This document shows positions 34,065-43,599 of a stretch of 64,000 nucleotides of DNA, one piece after another (position 1 is the stretch's first letter; every line of letters begins with the position of its first letter). The stretch is from positions 124,160-188,159 of the forward strand of contig NZ_AQUZ01000002.1 in NCBI RefSeq assembly GCF_000372465.1, written 5' to 3'. The notes below the pieces were generated by a model. It saw nothing but the letters and a program-made list of their open reading frames with translations, was not told the DNA's origin and did no database searches. This DNA comes from Kribbella catacumbae DSM 19601 (GTDB taxonomy: Bacteria; Actinomycetota; Actinomycetes; Propionibacteriales; Kribbellaceae). A program made the position numbers and the translations under genes.

Positions 34065-34085
34065 TGTACCACTTGACGTGGTACA
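34065..34085. repeat. Palindrome TGTACCAC...GTGGTACA
   Basis: 8-bp arms around a 5-bp centre (TTGAC). Same core as the 33987 site. Confidence 0.8.
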
Positions 34086-34319
34086 ACTTTCGCTGCCCAG
34101 GACACCTCGGATCCGCCCGGGCCTGCCGCCTCACGTCCTAGCGCATCCGACGAGCGGCCCCACTGGGACGAACTCGGGCGGCTGACGCCGCCCCCGGGTG
34201 CTGCTAGGCACCCGCTCGACGTCGAGCACCCCTCGCTGCACGGACTGCACACTCCGGCCCACGCAGGCCGCCCCTGGGAGTAGATAGCCATTCAGATAAT
34301 CATTCAATGGATTGCAGAT

Positions 34320-34329
34320 GATCATTCGA
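34320..34329 (+). promoter_or_regulatory. GATCATTCGA site upstream of SF3 helicase gene
   Basis: Exact copy of the site at 29994 and 33372; a near copy AATCATTCAA lies at 34298-34307, and the surrounding 34280-34335 is AT-rich. Confidence 0.5.
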
Positions 34330-34428
34330 ATGGCATAGGGTCGGTGGACACGTTCCATTCAGAGACGAACCGTGTCGGCTTCCCACCCCCTGCCGACGGG
34401 TCTCCATCACGATGCGAAGAGGCGACGC

Positions 34429-36294
34429 ATGACCACTCCCGGCACGGGCAACGGCTCGTCCGTCTCGCCCGGCGACCTCGGATCCTCGCCGCCGGTAACG
34501 AGAACCGCGACTCTGCTGACCGAGTTGCTCGACTTCTTCGACCGACGCTCGCTAGCCGCGGCACCGCAGAACCTCATCGTTACGCACGTCACGACCACCT
34601 ACTTGTCGCGCCTTGACCTGGACGCTGCGCCCACCCCTCGGATACTGGAGCAGGAGTTGCTTGCCGCCAGCAACGCGATCATCAAGGCCGAGAACGTCAA
34701 GATCCCCAAGGGGGACGGGCGGTTGCCGCTGGCCAGACGCCTCTCCTGCTGGCAGATCGCGCAGATACTCCTGCGCCTGCACCATGTCATCAGGATCGCG
34801 CCCAACGCGAAGGACACCGACCGCGAGTACGACCTACTCGCGATGTACAACGCCACCGGAGTCAATCGCGGCACCTACACCGTGAGCGAAGACGACCTCC
34901 GCACGACTGCGAGGCGTTACGACACCCAGCTCACCCTGAACGACTTCAAAGAGGTCCTCGCGATCCTGCGTGAGGACAGCCCTCGGACCCAGCGGTGCGC
35001 GCACCGGGATCTGCTTGCCGTCAACAACGGCATCGTCTTGTACAGCACAGCCGACCGCGACATCGAGATCGGTGGCCGGACGTTCCACTTCGAGGGCAAG
35101 AAGGTCCACCGCTTCGACCCAGCCATCGTCTTTCTCTCCAAGAGCCGCGTCGACTACGTCGAGGATGCGCCTCCGCAGGTCATCACCCACCCCGAGGACG
35201 GGGACTGGGAGATCGTCGCCTGGCTAGAGGAAATGTTCGACCAGCCCGGTCAGGAAGGACTGGCCGATCTGATCTGGGAGATCATCGGCGCGATCGTCCG
35301 GCCCCATGTTCGCTGGGGCAAGACAGCGTGGTTCTACAGCGAGCGCGGCAACAACGGCAAGGGCACGCTCTGTGCCCTCATGCGCAACCTGGTCGGTGAC
35401 GGTACCCACACCTCGATCCCGCTGTCCGACTTCGGCAAGGACTTCGCGCTGGAGCCACTCGTAAGGGCCAACGCGATCATCGTCGACGAGAACGACGTAG
35501 GAACACTCATCGACAAGGCCGCCAACCTCAAGGCGATCGTGACCGGCGACGTCATCCAGATCAACCGCAAGTACCGGATGCCGATCGCGTTCCAGTTCCT
35601 CGGCTTCATGGTGCAGTGCCTCAACGAATTCCCGAAAGCCAAGGACAAGTCCGAGAGCTTCTACCGCCGGCAGCTCTTCGTGCCCTTCACGAAGAGCTTC
35701 AGCGGCTCAGAACGCAAGTACATCAAGGACGACTACCTACAGCGCACAGAGGTCCTCGAGTACGCGCTGTGGTACGCGATCAATCGTGCCGGAGCCGCAG
35801 AGCCGGGGAACTACTACCAGCTCTCGGAGCCCGTGGCGACGAAGGCCGTACTCGCCGAGTACAAAGAGGTGAACGACCCGGTCAGGTCCTTCTGGGAGGA
35901 GCTCCGCGAGCTGTTCGTCTGGGACCTGTTGCCATTCCCGTTCCTCTATGACCTGTTCAAGAGCTGGTTCCTCCGGGCGTCTCCGTCCGGGTCTCTGATC
36001 AGCCGGCAACGATTCGTCTCCAGCCTCGTCGCCATCATCGACGGCGACTCCGACTGGCACTGCCCGGACAAGAACCGCAAAATCCGTCCCGGCCAGATGC
36101 TGAACAAGCCCGAGCCGATGATCGCCGAGTACGAACTGAAGAGCTGGTACGCCCCTGCCTACAAGGGCACCGACCCGCTGAAGATCGGCAAACCCCTGCT
36201 CCAGGCGAGCTACCGCGGACTACTGCGCCATGCCCTGACCGCGACAGGCGCGGCGCCCGTCCCGGCTCCGGGATCGAGCCCCGATGAGCCCTGA
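34429..36294 (+). CDS. SF3 (D5/P4-type) replicative helicase
   Basis: 621 residues from the ATG at 34429 (GAAGAGGCG upstream; in-frame ATG 34372 is less likely). The central SF3 domain shows Walker A ERGNNGKGT (305-313), Walker B AIIVDEND (349-356) and a motif-C-like VQCLNEFPKAKDKSESFYRR (sensor Asn then Arg finger). The N-terminal 200 residues lack a visible primase triad, so priming is probably done by another protein, perhaps the 47549 product. P4/D5-type proteins unwind phage and plasmid origins. It is placed directly after the repeat array and 85 bp before the polymerase gene. Confidence 0.85.
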   Translation: MTTPGTGNGSSVSPGDLGSSPPVTRTATLLTELLDFFDRRSLAAAPQNLIVTHVTTTYLSRLDLDAAPTPRILEQELLAASNAIIKAENVKIPKGDGRLPLARRLSCWQIAQILLRLHHVIRIAPNAKDTDREYDLLAMYNATGVNRGTYTVSEDDLRTTARRYDTQLTLNDFKEVLAILREDSPRTQRCAHRDLLAVNNGIVLYSTADRDIEIGGRTFHFEGKKVHRFDPAIVFLSKSRVDYVEDAPPQVITHPEDGDWEIVAWLEEMFDQPGQEGLADLIWEIIGAIVRPHVRWGKTAWFYSERGNNGKGTLCALMRNLVGDGTHTSIPLSDFGKDFALEPLVRANAIIVDENDVGTLIDKAANLKAIVTGDVIQINRKYRMPIAFQFLGFMVQCLNEFPKAKDKSESFYRRQLFVPFTKSFSGSERKYIKDDYLQRTEVLEYALWYAINRAGAAEPGNYYQLSEPVATKAVLAEYKEVNDPVRSFWEELRELFVWDLLPFPFLYDLFKSWFLRASPSGSLISRQRFVSSLVAIIDGDSDWHCPDKNRKIRPGQMLNKPEPMIAEYELKSWYAPAYKGTDPLKIGKPLLQASYRGLLRHALTATGAAPVPAPGSSPDEP

Positions 36295-36379
36295 CACGAC
36301 CAGCCCCGCTCAACGGCATGAAGCCGTGCCCGGACGAGATCCCGGTTCTGCAGACCCCTAGAACGAAATGAGAGACACG

Positions 36380-39300
36380 ATGCCTGCTACCCAAGAGAGG
36401 ACCCAGCACCGGCGGCGACTCCCACCCGTCACAGCGGAGTCATCGCTGTTCACATTCTATGACATCGAGTCCTTGTCGAATGTGTTCAGCCTCGTCGCCT
36501 ACACGCCGCGCCCGGACCTGGCCCGCGATGCACTCGAGGTCTTCTACCTCGTCGACGACGCCACGCTGGCCGCAGCGGTCCAGACCCACTCGCTGGTCGA
36601 GGTGATCCGCACCGGCAACCCCGGGCTGCCACAGGTCGAGGCTTCGCTGTACGACCTCCACACCATCCGAGGCAACCTGCGGCTGGCGCAACTGATGGGG
36701 CTTTCCGACGCAGAGCAGGTGTGCGATCCGGACCAGGACTCCTCATACCCCGGTGACTTGCGTCCCGTCTGTGATACCGACCCCAGCTTTGACCCGGCGG
36801 CCCACCCGTTCCTCGCCGGCTACAACTCCATGAACTACGACACGACCATGTTGGCGCTGTACCTGTCCGAGGTGTACTCCGACGTCGTCGACCACCGCGC
36901 CCGCCTGGCGTACGCACAGCAGCAACGCCGCAGTGCGAGTACGCCGCAGCGCGTCGCAGAGACCGAACAACTTCTCGTCGACGTCCTCGCACAGCGCCCA
37001 CAGTTCAAGCCGATCACCGCGGCCGCGTTGCGCGGACACAACGACGAACTGTTCGATGCCAAGAACATCGAGTACATGCCCGGCTACCTCGGCTGGGACA
37101 CACCTCAGGGCAAGATCCGCCGCGCGATGCTCCAGTCCGGGCGTCACCTCGACGTAGCGCGGCTCAACGAGCTGCAGCGCAAGGTCGGGCTGAAGCGCCT
37201 GCTCGGGATGCTCGGGCACCAGATCAAAGAATCCGGCAAGCTGGGCCACGACTCGATCATCACGACGCTCGAGGAGCTCTACGAACTGCTGGCCTACAAC
37301 GTCGCCGACTGTTTGGGCCTCGCCCAGCTGTTCGAGCACCCGCTGTACTCCAGCGCCTTCGACCTCAAGGCCGGCCTACTGACCCAATACTCCGAGACCG
37401 TCTTCAACCGCAACGAGACGGTACGCCGCGACCGGCTGACCATCGATTCGTCCTCAGCGAAGTTCGTCGGCCGCATCCTCGCCCCGCACACGCCCCTGAA
37501 CGACATCGAGAAGGTCTCGTTTGTCTACCCCGCCGCAGAAATCGCTCACGAGCGCGGAATCGCCCAGGTCAACGTGCTCGACGAATGCGTGCGGTTCTTC
37601 GAGGAGCGCGTCGCCCCCGATCGCGCCGCCAACCCAGCACAGGCGAAGGCGCACACGGACTTCCTGCAGGTCGTCGCGTACTACCGGTCGATCGAGGGGC
37701 AGAACTTCAACGACTCCGAGGAGTACAGCGAGCTGTACGGACTCCCGGTCCGGTCGCTGAAGGAGATCCCGAAGTCGCCCAACAACCTGCCCTACTTCCT
37801 GGCCGACGGGACCCCGTCGTCGTGCTTCGCGACCTTCTCCACCGGCGGGATCCACGGGGCCGAGGCCGATATCGCCGGGTTCGAGCGAGACCTCGCAGAG
37901 CACCGCGCCAGCACGATGATGCTCGGCCTGGCCCGCCACCTGTACCCCGACGCGAAAGACTTCGTCGCCGAGGCGAAGCGCCAGCACAACATGCTCGCCC
38001 TGCCAGACGGCACGTCAGTCGACAAGCGTCTCGTACTGCTCGGATCGGACCCGGCGAAGGTCAAGTACCGCAAACCCAAGAAGGACGACCCAGTCCAGGC
38101 AGAGCAACTGACGCGCGCCCAGACGCAGATCCCGGACCCCGCAGGCCTCCTGGCGGTACAACGCCCGGACCACGAAGCCCTGGACGTTGCGATCACCGAC
38201 AGCATGAGTCCCGGCGGAGTGTTCGTCATCCGGGGCAAGACGGTACTGGCAAAGTCCGCGGCCACGTCGGCCGAGTACCGGACGGAGGCGGCGAAGAAGG
38301 CACCGGAGCTGTTCGTTGCGAAGGAGGACGCGTCCACCAAGCTCCACCCGAAATACGCCCGGACCTCGACCGGCCACGTCACCCACGAGGACTTCACGAG
38401 CTACTACCCGAACCTGCTGCGCAACATGAGGGCCTTCTACAACCCCGAGCTGGGAGAAGACCGCTACGCAACGATCTTCTTCGACAAGGAACGACTCGGA
38501 CGCGAACTCAAGCAGCCCGGCCTCCGCGCGGCTGAGAAGGAACGCCTGACCACCTTGCGCAACGGGACGAAGCTCATCCTCAACGCCGCGTCCGGCGCAG
38601 GCGATGCATCCCACAAGAACCCGATCCGGATGAACAACCGGATCATCTCGATGCGCATCATCGGTCAGCTCTTCAGCTGGCGGATCGGCCAGGCGCAGAC
38701 GCTCGCCGGTGCCCGGATCATCTCCACGAACACCGACGGTCTCTACTCCGTACTGGACCGGGAGATCAACGACCAGGTGCTCGCCGAGCAGGCAGCACTG
38801 ATCGGGGTCGACATCGAACCCGAGCCGATGTTCCTCATCAGCAAAGACTCGAACAACCGGCTCGAGCTCACCGCACCCCGAGCAGAAAGCACGCTCGCCG
38901 AAAGCCGGATCATCGCTGCTTCCGGCGGCACGCTGGCCTGCCATGTGGGACCCCGTCCGGACAAGTCACTGGCCCACCCGGCCGTCGTCGACTTCGCCCT
39001 GGCCCAGTACCTGCAGGTGGTCGCCACCAGGGGAGAGGCCGCACTGTCGGAGGCCTTCGACACAGACCTCGGGCGCAAGCTCATGGGCGAGGCGATCGAC
39101 CCCGAGGACCCGCTGCGAACGGCGCTGCTGTTCCAGAACGTCATCGCCGCGTCGCGCGGCTCCATCACCTACCCGTTCGCTGCGGCCCCACTGGACCCCA
39201 CTGCAGGCGACGAGGGTCAGCGGATCGTGGACCCGAGGCCGCTGCAGATGGTCAACCGGGCGTTCGTCGTGCGTCACGGCACCGACGGTGCGGTCAGCCT

Positions 39301-39652
39301 GCTCAACGCCGGCGCCTGGAAAATCCCACCGGCCACCCAGGCGAAACGCCGACAGGGTGCTCAGCGCCCGGTACCGGATGAGATCGCCACATCGATCCTC
39401 GCCCATCACGGCTGGGCCGCGACCCGCTGGATGAACTCCCAGAACCCCCGTCTGACCCTCATCCCCGAAGACCGAGACGTCTCCACCCGCAAAATCAACG
39501 GTATCGAGCCGGCCTGGTCCATGGTCATCTGCAACGACGACCTAACTGCCCTGGGACCACCCGCCCTCATGGCAATCATCGAGGCACTCGACCTCGACGT
39601 GTACACCCAGATGCTCGCCGAGACGTTCACCAAAAACTGGATGAACACCTAG
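36380..39652 (+). CDS. Family B DNA polymerase
   Basis: 1090 residues from the ATG at 36380 (GAGAGA upstream; ATG 36368 possible). Exonuclease motifs: Exo I FYDIES (D28, E30), Exo II GYNSMNYD (D154), Exo III YNVAD (Y306, D310). Polymerase motifs: A EDFTSYYP (D671), B KLILNAASGAGD (K731, N735), C STNTDGLY (D786; the first Asp of DTDS is Asn784, as in several phage-type PolB). So it should be a proofreading replicative enzyme of phage/plasmid type. Residues 330-640 form a long insertion of unknown use. A self-encoded PolB is unusual for an actinobacterial plasmid and points to phage-like replication. Confidence 0.9.
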   Translation: MPATQERTQHRRRLPPVTAESSLFTFYDIESLSNVFSLVAYTPRPDLARDALEVFYLVDDATLAAAVQTHSLVEVIRTGNPGLPQVEASLYDLHTIRGNLRLAQLMGLSDAEQVCDPDQDSSYPGDLRPVCDTDPSFDPAAHPFLAGYNSMNYDTTMLALYLSEVYSDVVDHRARLAYAQQQRRSASTPQRVAETEQLLVDVLAQRPQFKPITAAALRGHNDELFDAKNIEYMPGYLGWDTPQGKIRRAMLQSGRHLDVARLNELQRKVGLKRLLGMLGHQIKESGKLGHDSIITTLEELYELLAYNVADCLGLAQLFEHPLYSSAFDLKAGLLTQYSETVFNRNETVRRDRLTIDSSSAKFVGRILAPHTPLNDIEKVSFVYPAAEIAHERGIAQVNVLDECVRFFEERVAPDRAANPAQAKAHTDFLQVVAYYRSIEGQNFNDSEEYSELYGLPVRSLKEIPKSPNNLPYFLADGTPSSCFATFSTGGIHGAEADIAGFERDLAEHRASTMMLGLARHLYPDAKDFVAEAKRQHNMLALPDGTSVDKRLVLLGSDPAKVKYRKPKKDDPVQAEQLTRAQTQIPDPAGLLAVQRPDHEALDVAITDSMSPGGVFVIRGKTVLAKSAATSAEYRTEAAKKAPELFVAKEDASTKLHPKYARTSTGHVTHEDFTSYYPNLLRNMRAFYNPELGEDRYATIFFDKERLGRELKQPGLRAAEKERLTTLRNGTKLILNAASGAGDASHKNPIRMNNRIISMRIIGQLFSWRIGQAQTLAGARIISTNTDGLYSVLDREINDQVLAEQAALIGVDIEPEPMFLISKDSNNRLELTAPRAESTLAESRIIAASGGTLACHVGPRPDKSLAHPAVVDFALAQYLQVVATRGEAALSEAFDTDLGRKLMGEAIDPEDPLRTALLFQNVIAASRGSITYPFAAAPLDPTAGDEGQRIVDPRPLQMVNRAFVVRHGTDGAVSLLNAGAWKIPPATQAKRRQGAQRPVPDEIATSILAHHGWAATRWMNSQNPRLTLIPEDRDVSTRKINGIEPAWSMVICNDDLTALGPPALMAIIEALDLDVYTQMLAETFTKNWMNT

Positions 39653-39826
39653 ATGGGCGCCGTCAAGCGTGACGTCGACCGGTACCTGCCGAAGGAACGT
39701 CTCCCACGAGGCTTCCTTTGCCTGAAGGCCCTGTCACCCCTACGCAGCGGCCTCCACGCCCCGTTCGTCGCCGACCTGTGCGGCGATCAGTCGGTTCCCG
39801 AACCCGAGCGGCGGACAACTGAATGA
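39653..39826 (+). CDS. Possible small protein after the polymerase
   Basis: 57 codons starting at the ATG directly after the polymerase TAG: MGAVKRDVDRYLPKERLPRG, then a Leu-rich middle and acidic end. No good ribosome site, so expression would rely on coupling. Function unknown. Confidence 0.35.
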   Translation: MGAVKRDVDRYLPKERLPRGFLCLKALSPLRSGLHAPFVADLCGDQSVPEPERRTTE

Positions 39827-39866
39827 AGACCGCGACCACCCGAAGACACCAACACAAGGCAGATCG

Positions 39867-40619
39867 ATGAGCCGCGGCCTCACACGATCGAACCGCCAAA
39901 ACACGACCGCCTTCGGCCGCATCACGAACCACGACCTCCTGGGCTTCGACCAAGCCGCCAGGGATCTGATACTCAACGCGATCGCGCAGGGCTGCACCGG
40001 CAGAGTCTCAGCCAAAGGCCACTGCATCCTGCGCAACAACACCGCGGAGACCGCCTCGGTACCGCGCAACATGACCGCTCCGAACAGGGCGTCCCGCAAC
40101 GCCAAGGCTCAGATACGCCGGCTGCTGGCCACGCACCGCCTGGACGAGGACCCCGAACAAGACACCCTCGCCGAACCATCGGAAATACCGAGACCGATAT
40201 CGATTGCCCAGGCATTCAACGACTACGCGGGGGCGTTCTCTTCGTGGCTCGACGAGCAGGCCGACGGCCTGCCGGGGGACGCCGCGATAGAAGTCCGGTT
40301 CGACCAGAGCGGCGCACCCACGTTCCGGCTGAGACCGCACCCGGCACCGGTCGCATCCGACGAGCGCCTTGCGTGTGAAGAGAAACCGAAAATTCCTATG
40401 ACGACCATCCCTAAGACGTCACGCCGCCCGCACGAGAAAGAAGACGATCACCCGAGCCGCGTTCCGCAATGCGTCCGCGAGGCACGCAGCACGACGACCA
40501 TCATCGCTGAGCTGCAAGCCGCGAACCAGAGCCTGCGCGCCGAACTCGAGCGCCAGCGGAACAGAGCCGACGAAGCCGAGGCACGGATCGCACTGGTCAA
40601 GGATGCCCTCGGCGTCTGA
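39867..40619 (+). CDS. HicA-like domain fused to a coiled coil
   Basis: 250 residues. Residues about 30-90 resemble the HicA toxin double-stranded-RNA-binding-like fold: a helix (AARDLILNAIAQG), then KGHCILRNN with the key His, TASVPRNM and a closing helix with NRASRNAKAQIRRLL. The middle is acidic and Pro-rich, and the last 40 residues are a coiled coil (IIAELQAANQSLRAELERQR). No HicB-like antitoxin is next to it, so it is probably not a simple TA toxin; RNA binding is more likely. The family is a suggestion from pattern. Confidence 0.55.
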   Translation: MSRGLTRSNRQNTTAFGRITNHDLLGFDQAARDLILNAIAQGCTGRVSAKGHCILRNNTAETASVPRNMTAPNRASRNAKAQIRRLLATHRLDEDPEQDTLAEPSEIPRPISIAQAFNDYAGAFSSWLDEQADGLPGDAAIEVRFDQSGAPTFRLRPHPAPVASDERLACEEKPKIPMTTIPKTSRRPHEKEDDHPSRVPQCVREARSTTTIIAELQAANQSLRAELERQRNRADEAEARIALVKDALGV

Positions 40620-40673
40620 ACCAGGACGCAAATCCAGCACAGCAGGTCATCACACCGAACAGGAGTACCAGGT

Positions 40674-40826
40674 ATGCGCCGGATCCCAATGAAACGACAG
40701 CCCAACGCTGGGCCTGAGGCCGGCACGACGGAGACCCGGCAGAAGCAACTGGCGATTCCGGCAATCGTCGGCATCTGGCTCCTGTCCCTGGCCTGCCTCG
40801 CCGGCGCCTGGGCACTCCTGCGCTGA
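40674..40826 (+). CDS. Single-span membrane microprotein
   Basis: 50 residues, ATG 40674 with AGGAG eight bases upstream. A basic N-terminus (MRRIPMKRQPNAGPEAG), then one hydrophobic helix (AIPAIVGIWLLSLACLAGAW) and a short end ALLR. Function unknown; small membrane proteins occur in phage and plasmid early regions. Confidence 0.65.
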   Translation: MRRIPMKRQPNAGPEAGTTETRQKQLAIPAIVGIWLLSLACLAGAWALLR

Positions 40827-40901
40827 CCAGCACCAAGGCCGGCCCTCCATAGACCAACGACGAAAGGAGGCAGCCGGCCAGTCCAAGGCGGCTCGCCCAC
40901 G

Positions 40902-42899
40902 ATGACCACTCTCGCCACAACCCCGCCCTCGGCCACTCGCCTCATGCCGCATCAGCAACACACCGTCGACTTCATCGTCGACCACCCATTCGCCGGTATC
41001 TGGGTAGACGTCGGCGGCGGTAAGACGCTCTCCGTCCTCAGCGCCCTGCAACGCATTCGGCCCATCGGCCACATCCTCGTGATCGCCCCCATCGCGGTTG
41101 CCCGCTCCACCTGGATCGACGAGATCGAAGACCGAGGCTTCAACATCCGCACCCGGTCACTGATCGTCGACGAACGCGACCGAAAACTCTCGCGCGAGCG
41201 ACGCGTCCAACGGTTCCGGCAGGTGCTCTCCGACCCGCCGACCATGTACTTCATCAATGCGGATCTGCTCACCCAGCCGTCCCAACAAACCAGAGTGATC
41301 ACACCGGTAGCGAGCAAGAAGACAGACCCGGTCATGTCTGCGGAGGCGGCCCAGATCCTGCAACTGGTGCGAACCCGAAGGATGCTCAACTACGACGAAC
41401 TCGTCACCGAATACCGCGACCTGGCGGCCACAGATCCCGGCCGCCCGACCCCTGCCAAGTCCAAGATTCACACCTGGGTGCAGGAGCTACGCAACGCTTC
41501 CCTGGTCACATCGGCGTCGTGCGCCTGCCGCACCTGCTCCGGAGCCGGCTGCCCCGAATGCAGGTTCGGCCTGGTCGACCAGATGCCGATCCAAGACCTC
41601 AACGGTCAAAAGACCCTCATCTGGCCGTTCCAGACCATCATCATCGACGAGAGCCACGCATTCAGATCCCACTCCTCAAACCGATTCAACGCACTCAAGG
41701 CCGTGCGCCCAGCAGTCACCCGGCTGATCGAGCTCACCGCCACCCCAGCGCCGAACGGCCTCGAGGGCCTGTGGAGCCAGGCCTACCTCCTCGACCAAGG
41801 CAGGGCTCTGGGGACCGATATCGACGCGTACCACCAACGCTGGTTCACCCCGACGGTCATCCCGGACTCCAAAGCGCCCCCGAAATGGAAGCCCAAGCCG
41901 GGCGCCGAGCAGGAAATCCAGCAGGCCATCGCACACCTCGTGATGAGCGCCCAGAACACGTCAATCAAGCTGCCGCCACTCATCGTGGAGGACGTCCACG
42001 TCCGCCTACCTCCCGACCTGATGACTGCCTACCGGGAGTTCAAGCGCGACCTCATCGTCCAGATCGTCAGCCAAGCGGCGCTGCAGAAAGCCGAGCTCGC
42101 CTACGCCGACTGGCTGCGAAACTCCGCCGAGCCCGAAGCCCAAACGATCCGCACACACCTGGCGACACTGACCGGCGACGACCTACGCGACGCCTACACG
42201 ACGTGCCGCCAAGCAACGATCGGCAAGTTCCTCCACCAACCCGACGAGCACCTCGTCCGCACAGTCGTCGCCGACAACCGGGGCGTGCTGATCAGCAAGC
42301 TCATGCAGTTCGCCTCCGGCACCCTCTACACCTCCGACCCTGACGACCCGAGCACCAAAGGCCAGTACGAGATCATCCACGACGAGAAGATCCAGAAAAC
42401 CTCGCACCTGATCCGCCAGAACGCCGGAGAACCCGCGCTGGTCGCCTATCACTTCAAGTCGGACAAGGAACAGCTGCACACCCGTCTGAACAAGACAGGC
42501 ATCCCTACCGAGGTATTCGACGGCTCGCGCACGATGATCCGCCGCTGGAACGCCAAGGACATCCCGGCGATGCTGATCCACCCGGCTTCGGCCGGCGCCG
42601 GCCTGAACCTCCAGCGCGGCGGCTCCACGCTGATCTGGTACACGCTGCCGTTCCTGCTCGACTACTACCAGCAGACCATCGGCAGGGTGTACCGCCCCGG
42701 GCAGACCAAGCCGGTGAAGGTCTACCGGATCATCACCGCCGGCACGCAAGACGAGCGTATGCCGGGGGTCTTGTCCACCAAGCGGCAGATCCAGGACAGG
42801 CTCCTCCGGTACGTCGACGTCGACAAGGCTCTACTCGCCGCACTCGACGACGAGATCCGAAGTGACCTCAACGACCTCTGGTCCACCCTGCGGCTCTGA
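40902..42899 (+). CDS. SNF2/SF2-type helicase with Cys-rich insertion
   Basis: 665 residues. Motif I (Walker A) DVGGGKT (36-42), motif II DESH (D249), motif III ELTATPAPNG; the C-terminal lobe has the SNF2-like HPASAGAGLNLQRG and QTIGRVYRPGQT (motif VI). Between motifs Ia and II lies an insertion with Cys207, 209, 212, 217 and 220 (CACRTC...CPEC), likely one zinc site. Phage relatives remodel protein-DNA complexes or load replication proteins. KGGAGG-type spacing upstream (AAAGGAGG about 40 bp before) is loose; ATG 40902 chosen. Confidence 0.85.
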   Translation: MTTLATTPPSATRLMPHQQHTVDFIVDHPFAGIWVDVGGGKTLSVLSALQRIRPIGHILVIAPIAVARSTWIDEIEDRGFNIRTRSLIVDERDRKLSRERRVQRFRQVLSDPPTMYFINADLLTQPSQQTRVITPVASKKTDPVMSAEAAQILQLVRTRRMLNYDELVTEYRDLAATDPGRPTPAKSKIHTWVQELRNASLVTSASCACRTCSGAGCPECRFGLVDQMPIQDLNGQKTLIWPFQTIIIDESHAFRSHSSNRFNALKAVRPAVTRLIELTATPAPNGLEGLWSQAYLLDQGRALGTDIDAYHQRWFTPTVIPDSKAPPKWKPKPGAEQEIQQAIAHLVMSAQNTSIKLPPLIVEDVHVRLPPDLMTAYREFKRDLIVQIVSQAALQKAELAYADWLRNSAEPEAQTIRTHLATLTGDDLRDAYTTCRQATIGKFLHQPDEHLVRTVVADNRGVLISKLMQFASGTLYTSDPDDPSTKGQYEIIHDEKIQKTSHLIRQNAGEPALVAYHFKSDKEQLHTRLNKTGIPTEVFDGSRTMIRRWNAKDIPAMLIHPASAGAGLNLQRGGSTLIWYTLPFLLDYYQQTIGRVYRPGQTKPVKVYRIITAGTQDERMPGVLSTKRQIQDRLLRYVDVDKALLAALDDEIRSDLNDLWSTLRL

Positions 42900-42921
42900 G
42901 GCTCAGCTCGTGTGCAGCAAC

Positions 42922-42964
42922 CGCCAGGGTCGGCTCTGCCCAGCCGGCGGAGCCGACCCTGGCG
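42922..42964. terminator. Perfect 15-bp inverted repeat after the SNF2 gene
   Basis: CGCCAGGGTCGGCTC (42922-42936) with GAGCCGACCCTGGCG (42950-42964), 13-base loop, no U-tract. Probably a terminator or RNA-processing hairpin of the kind repeated across this half. Confidence 0.7.
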
Positions 42965-42993
42965 AACAGCGCAACCGACAGGAGATCACGACG

Positions 42994-43551
42994 ATGCCCA
43001 AGACCAGAAAATCAGGCAACCCGGCTAAAGCAGCCGGAGGCCCGCAGCGATGGACCCGATTCGTCCAGCACGAGAACACCACCACCGGCGAGCAGGTCTG
43101 GCAGAACAGCCGCTACATGGTGCTGGTCGCCACTCGCAACGACCGAACCGTTCGATGGGGCGGACTCGAAGGTACCCATGATGCCCACCTGTCGTTTCGC
43201 CGCCGCGACAGACAGCCCGAACCGATCACCTGGCGAGACATGCAACGGATCAAGTCCGAGTTGTGCGGGTCAGACGCCGAAGCCCTCGAGTGTTTCCCTG
43301 CCGAGTCACGACTGATCGACGGCAGCAACCAACGTCACCTATGGGTCTGGCGGGCAGGCAATCTGAACAGTCCACAGTTGGGCTGGTACAGCGGCCGCGC
43401 AGTGCTGGACGAAGCACTGTCCGAGACCGACGCCGCCACCGTCGCGCCGCTCGTCACCGTGCACGGAGGCAAGCTGTCCAACGCTCGGCAGAACCCCTTC
43501 GAAGACGGCACCGACGCCAACCTGAACCACCAAGGCGTGATCTGGTCATGA
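42994..43551 (+). CDS. DUF7694-like phage protein
   Basis: 185 residues from the ATG at 42994 (CAGGAG upstream). The segment EPITWRDMQRIKSELCGSDA with ECFPAESRLIDGSNQRHLWV fits a small domain common in actinophages (DUF7694 type, from memory). N-terminus basic and disordered. Function unknown. Confidence 0.6.
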   Translation: MPKTRKSGNPAKAAGGPQRWTRFVQHENTTTGEQVWQNSRYMVLVATRNDRTVRWGGLEGTHDAHLSFRRRDRQPEPITWRDMQRIKSELCGSDAEALECFPAESRLIDGSNQRHLWVWRAGNLNSPQLGWYSGRAVLDEALSETDAATVAPLVTVHGGKLSNARQNPFEDGTDANLNHQGVIWS

Positions 43552-43599
43552 CACATCAATTGACCCAGCTTCACCACCTGCAACAGCGGAGGTGCGACC

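Larger units (their letters stand above)
33294..34428. other. 1.1-kb noncoding region with TGTACCA/TGGTACA site array
   Basis: No supportable gene. About twelve copies of GTACCA or its complement lie between 33621 and 34085, several paired head to head: TGTACCACTTC (33987-33997) with GAAGTGGTACA (34006-34016), and TGTACCACTTGACGTGGTACA (34065-34085). TCTGACCTGSGGAAACG occurs twice (33656 and about 34027). Both ends carry GATCATTCGA. It lies directly before the SF3 helicase gene, so an origin or a complex operator is likely. Confidence 0.55.

Noticed and set aside
33621..34085. CRISPR-like array from repeated TGTACCA sites
   Set aside because: Repeats are short, occur in both orientations and have irregular spacing; no cas genes are seen.
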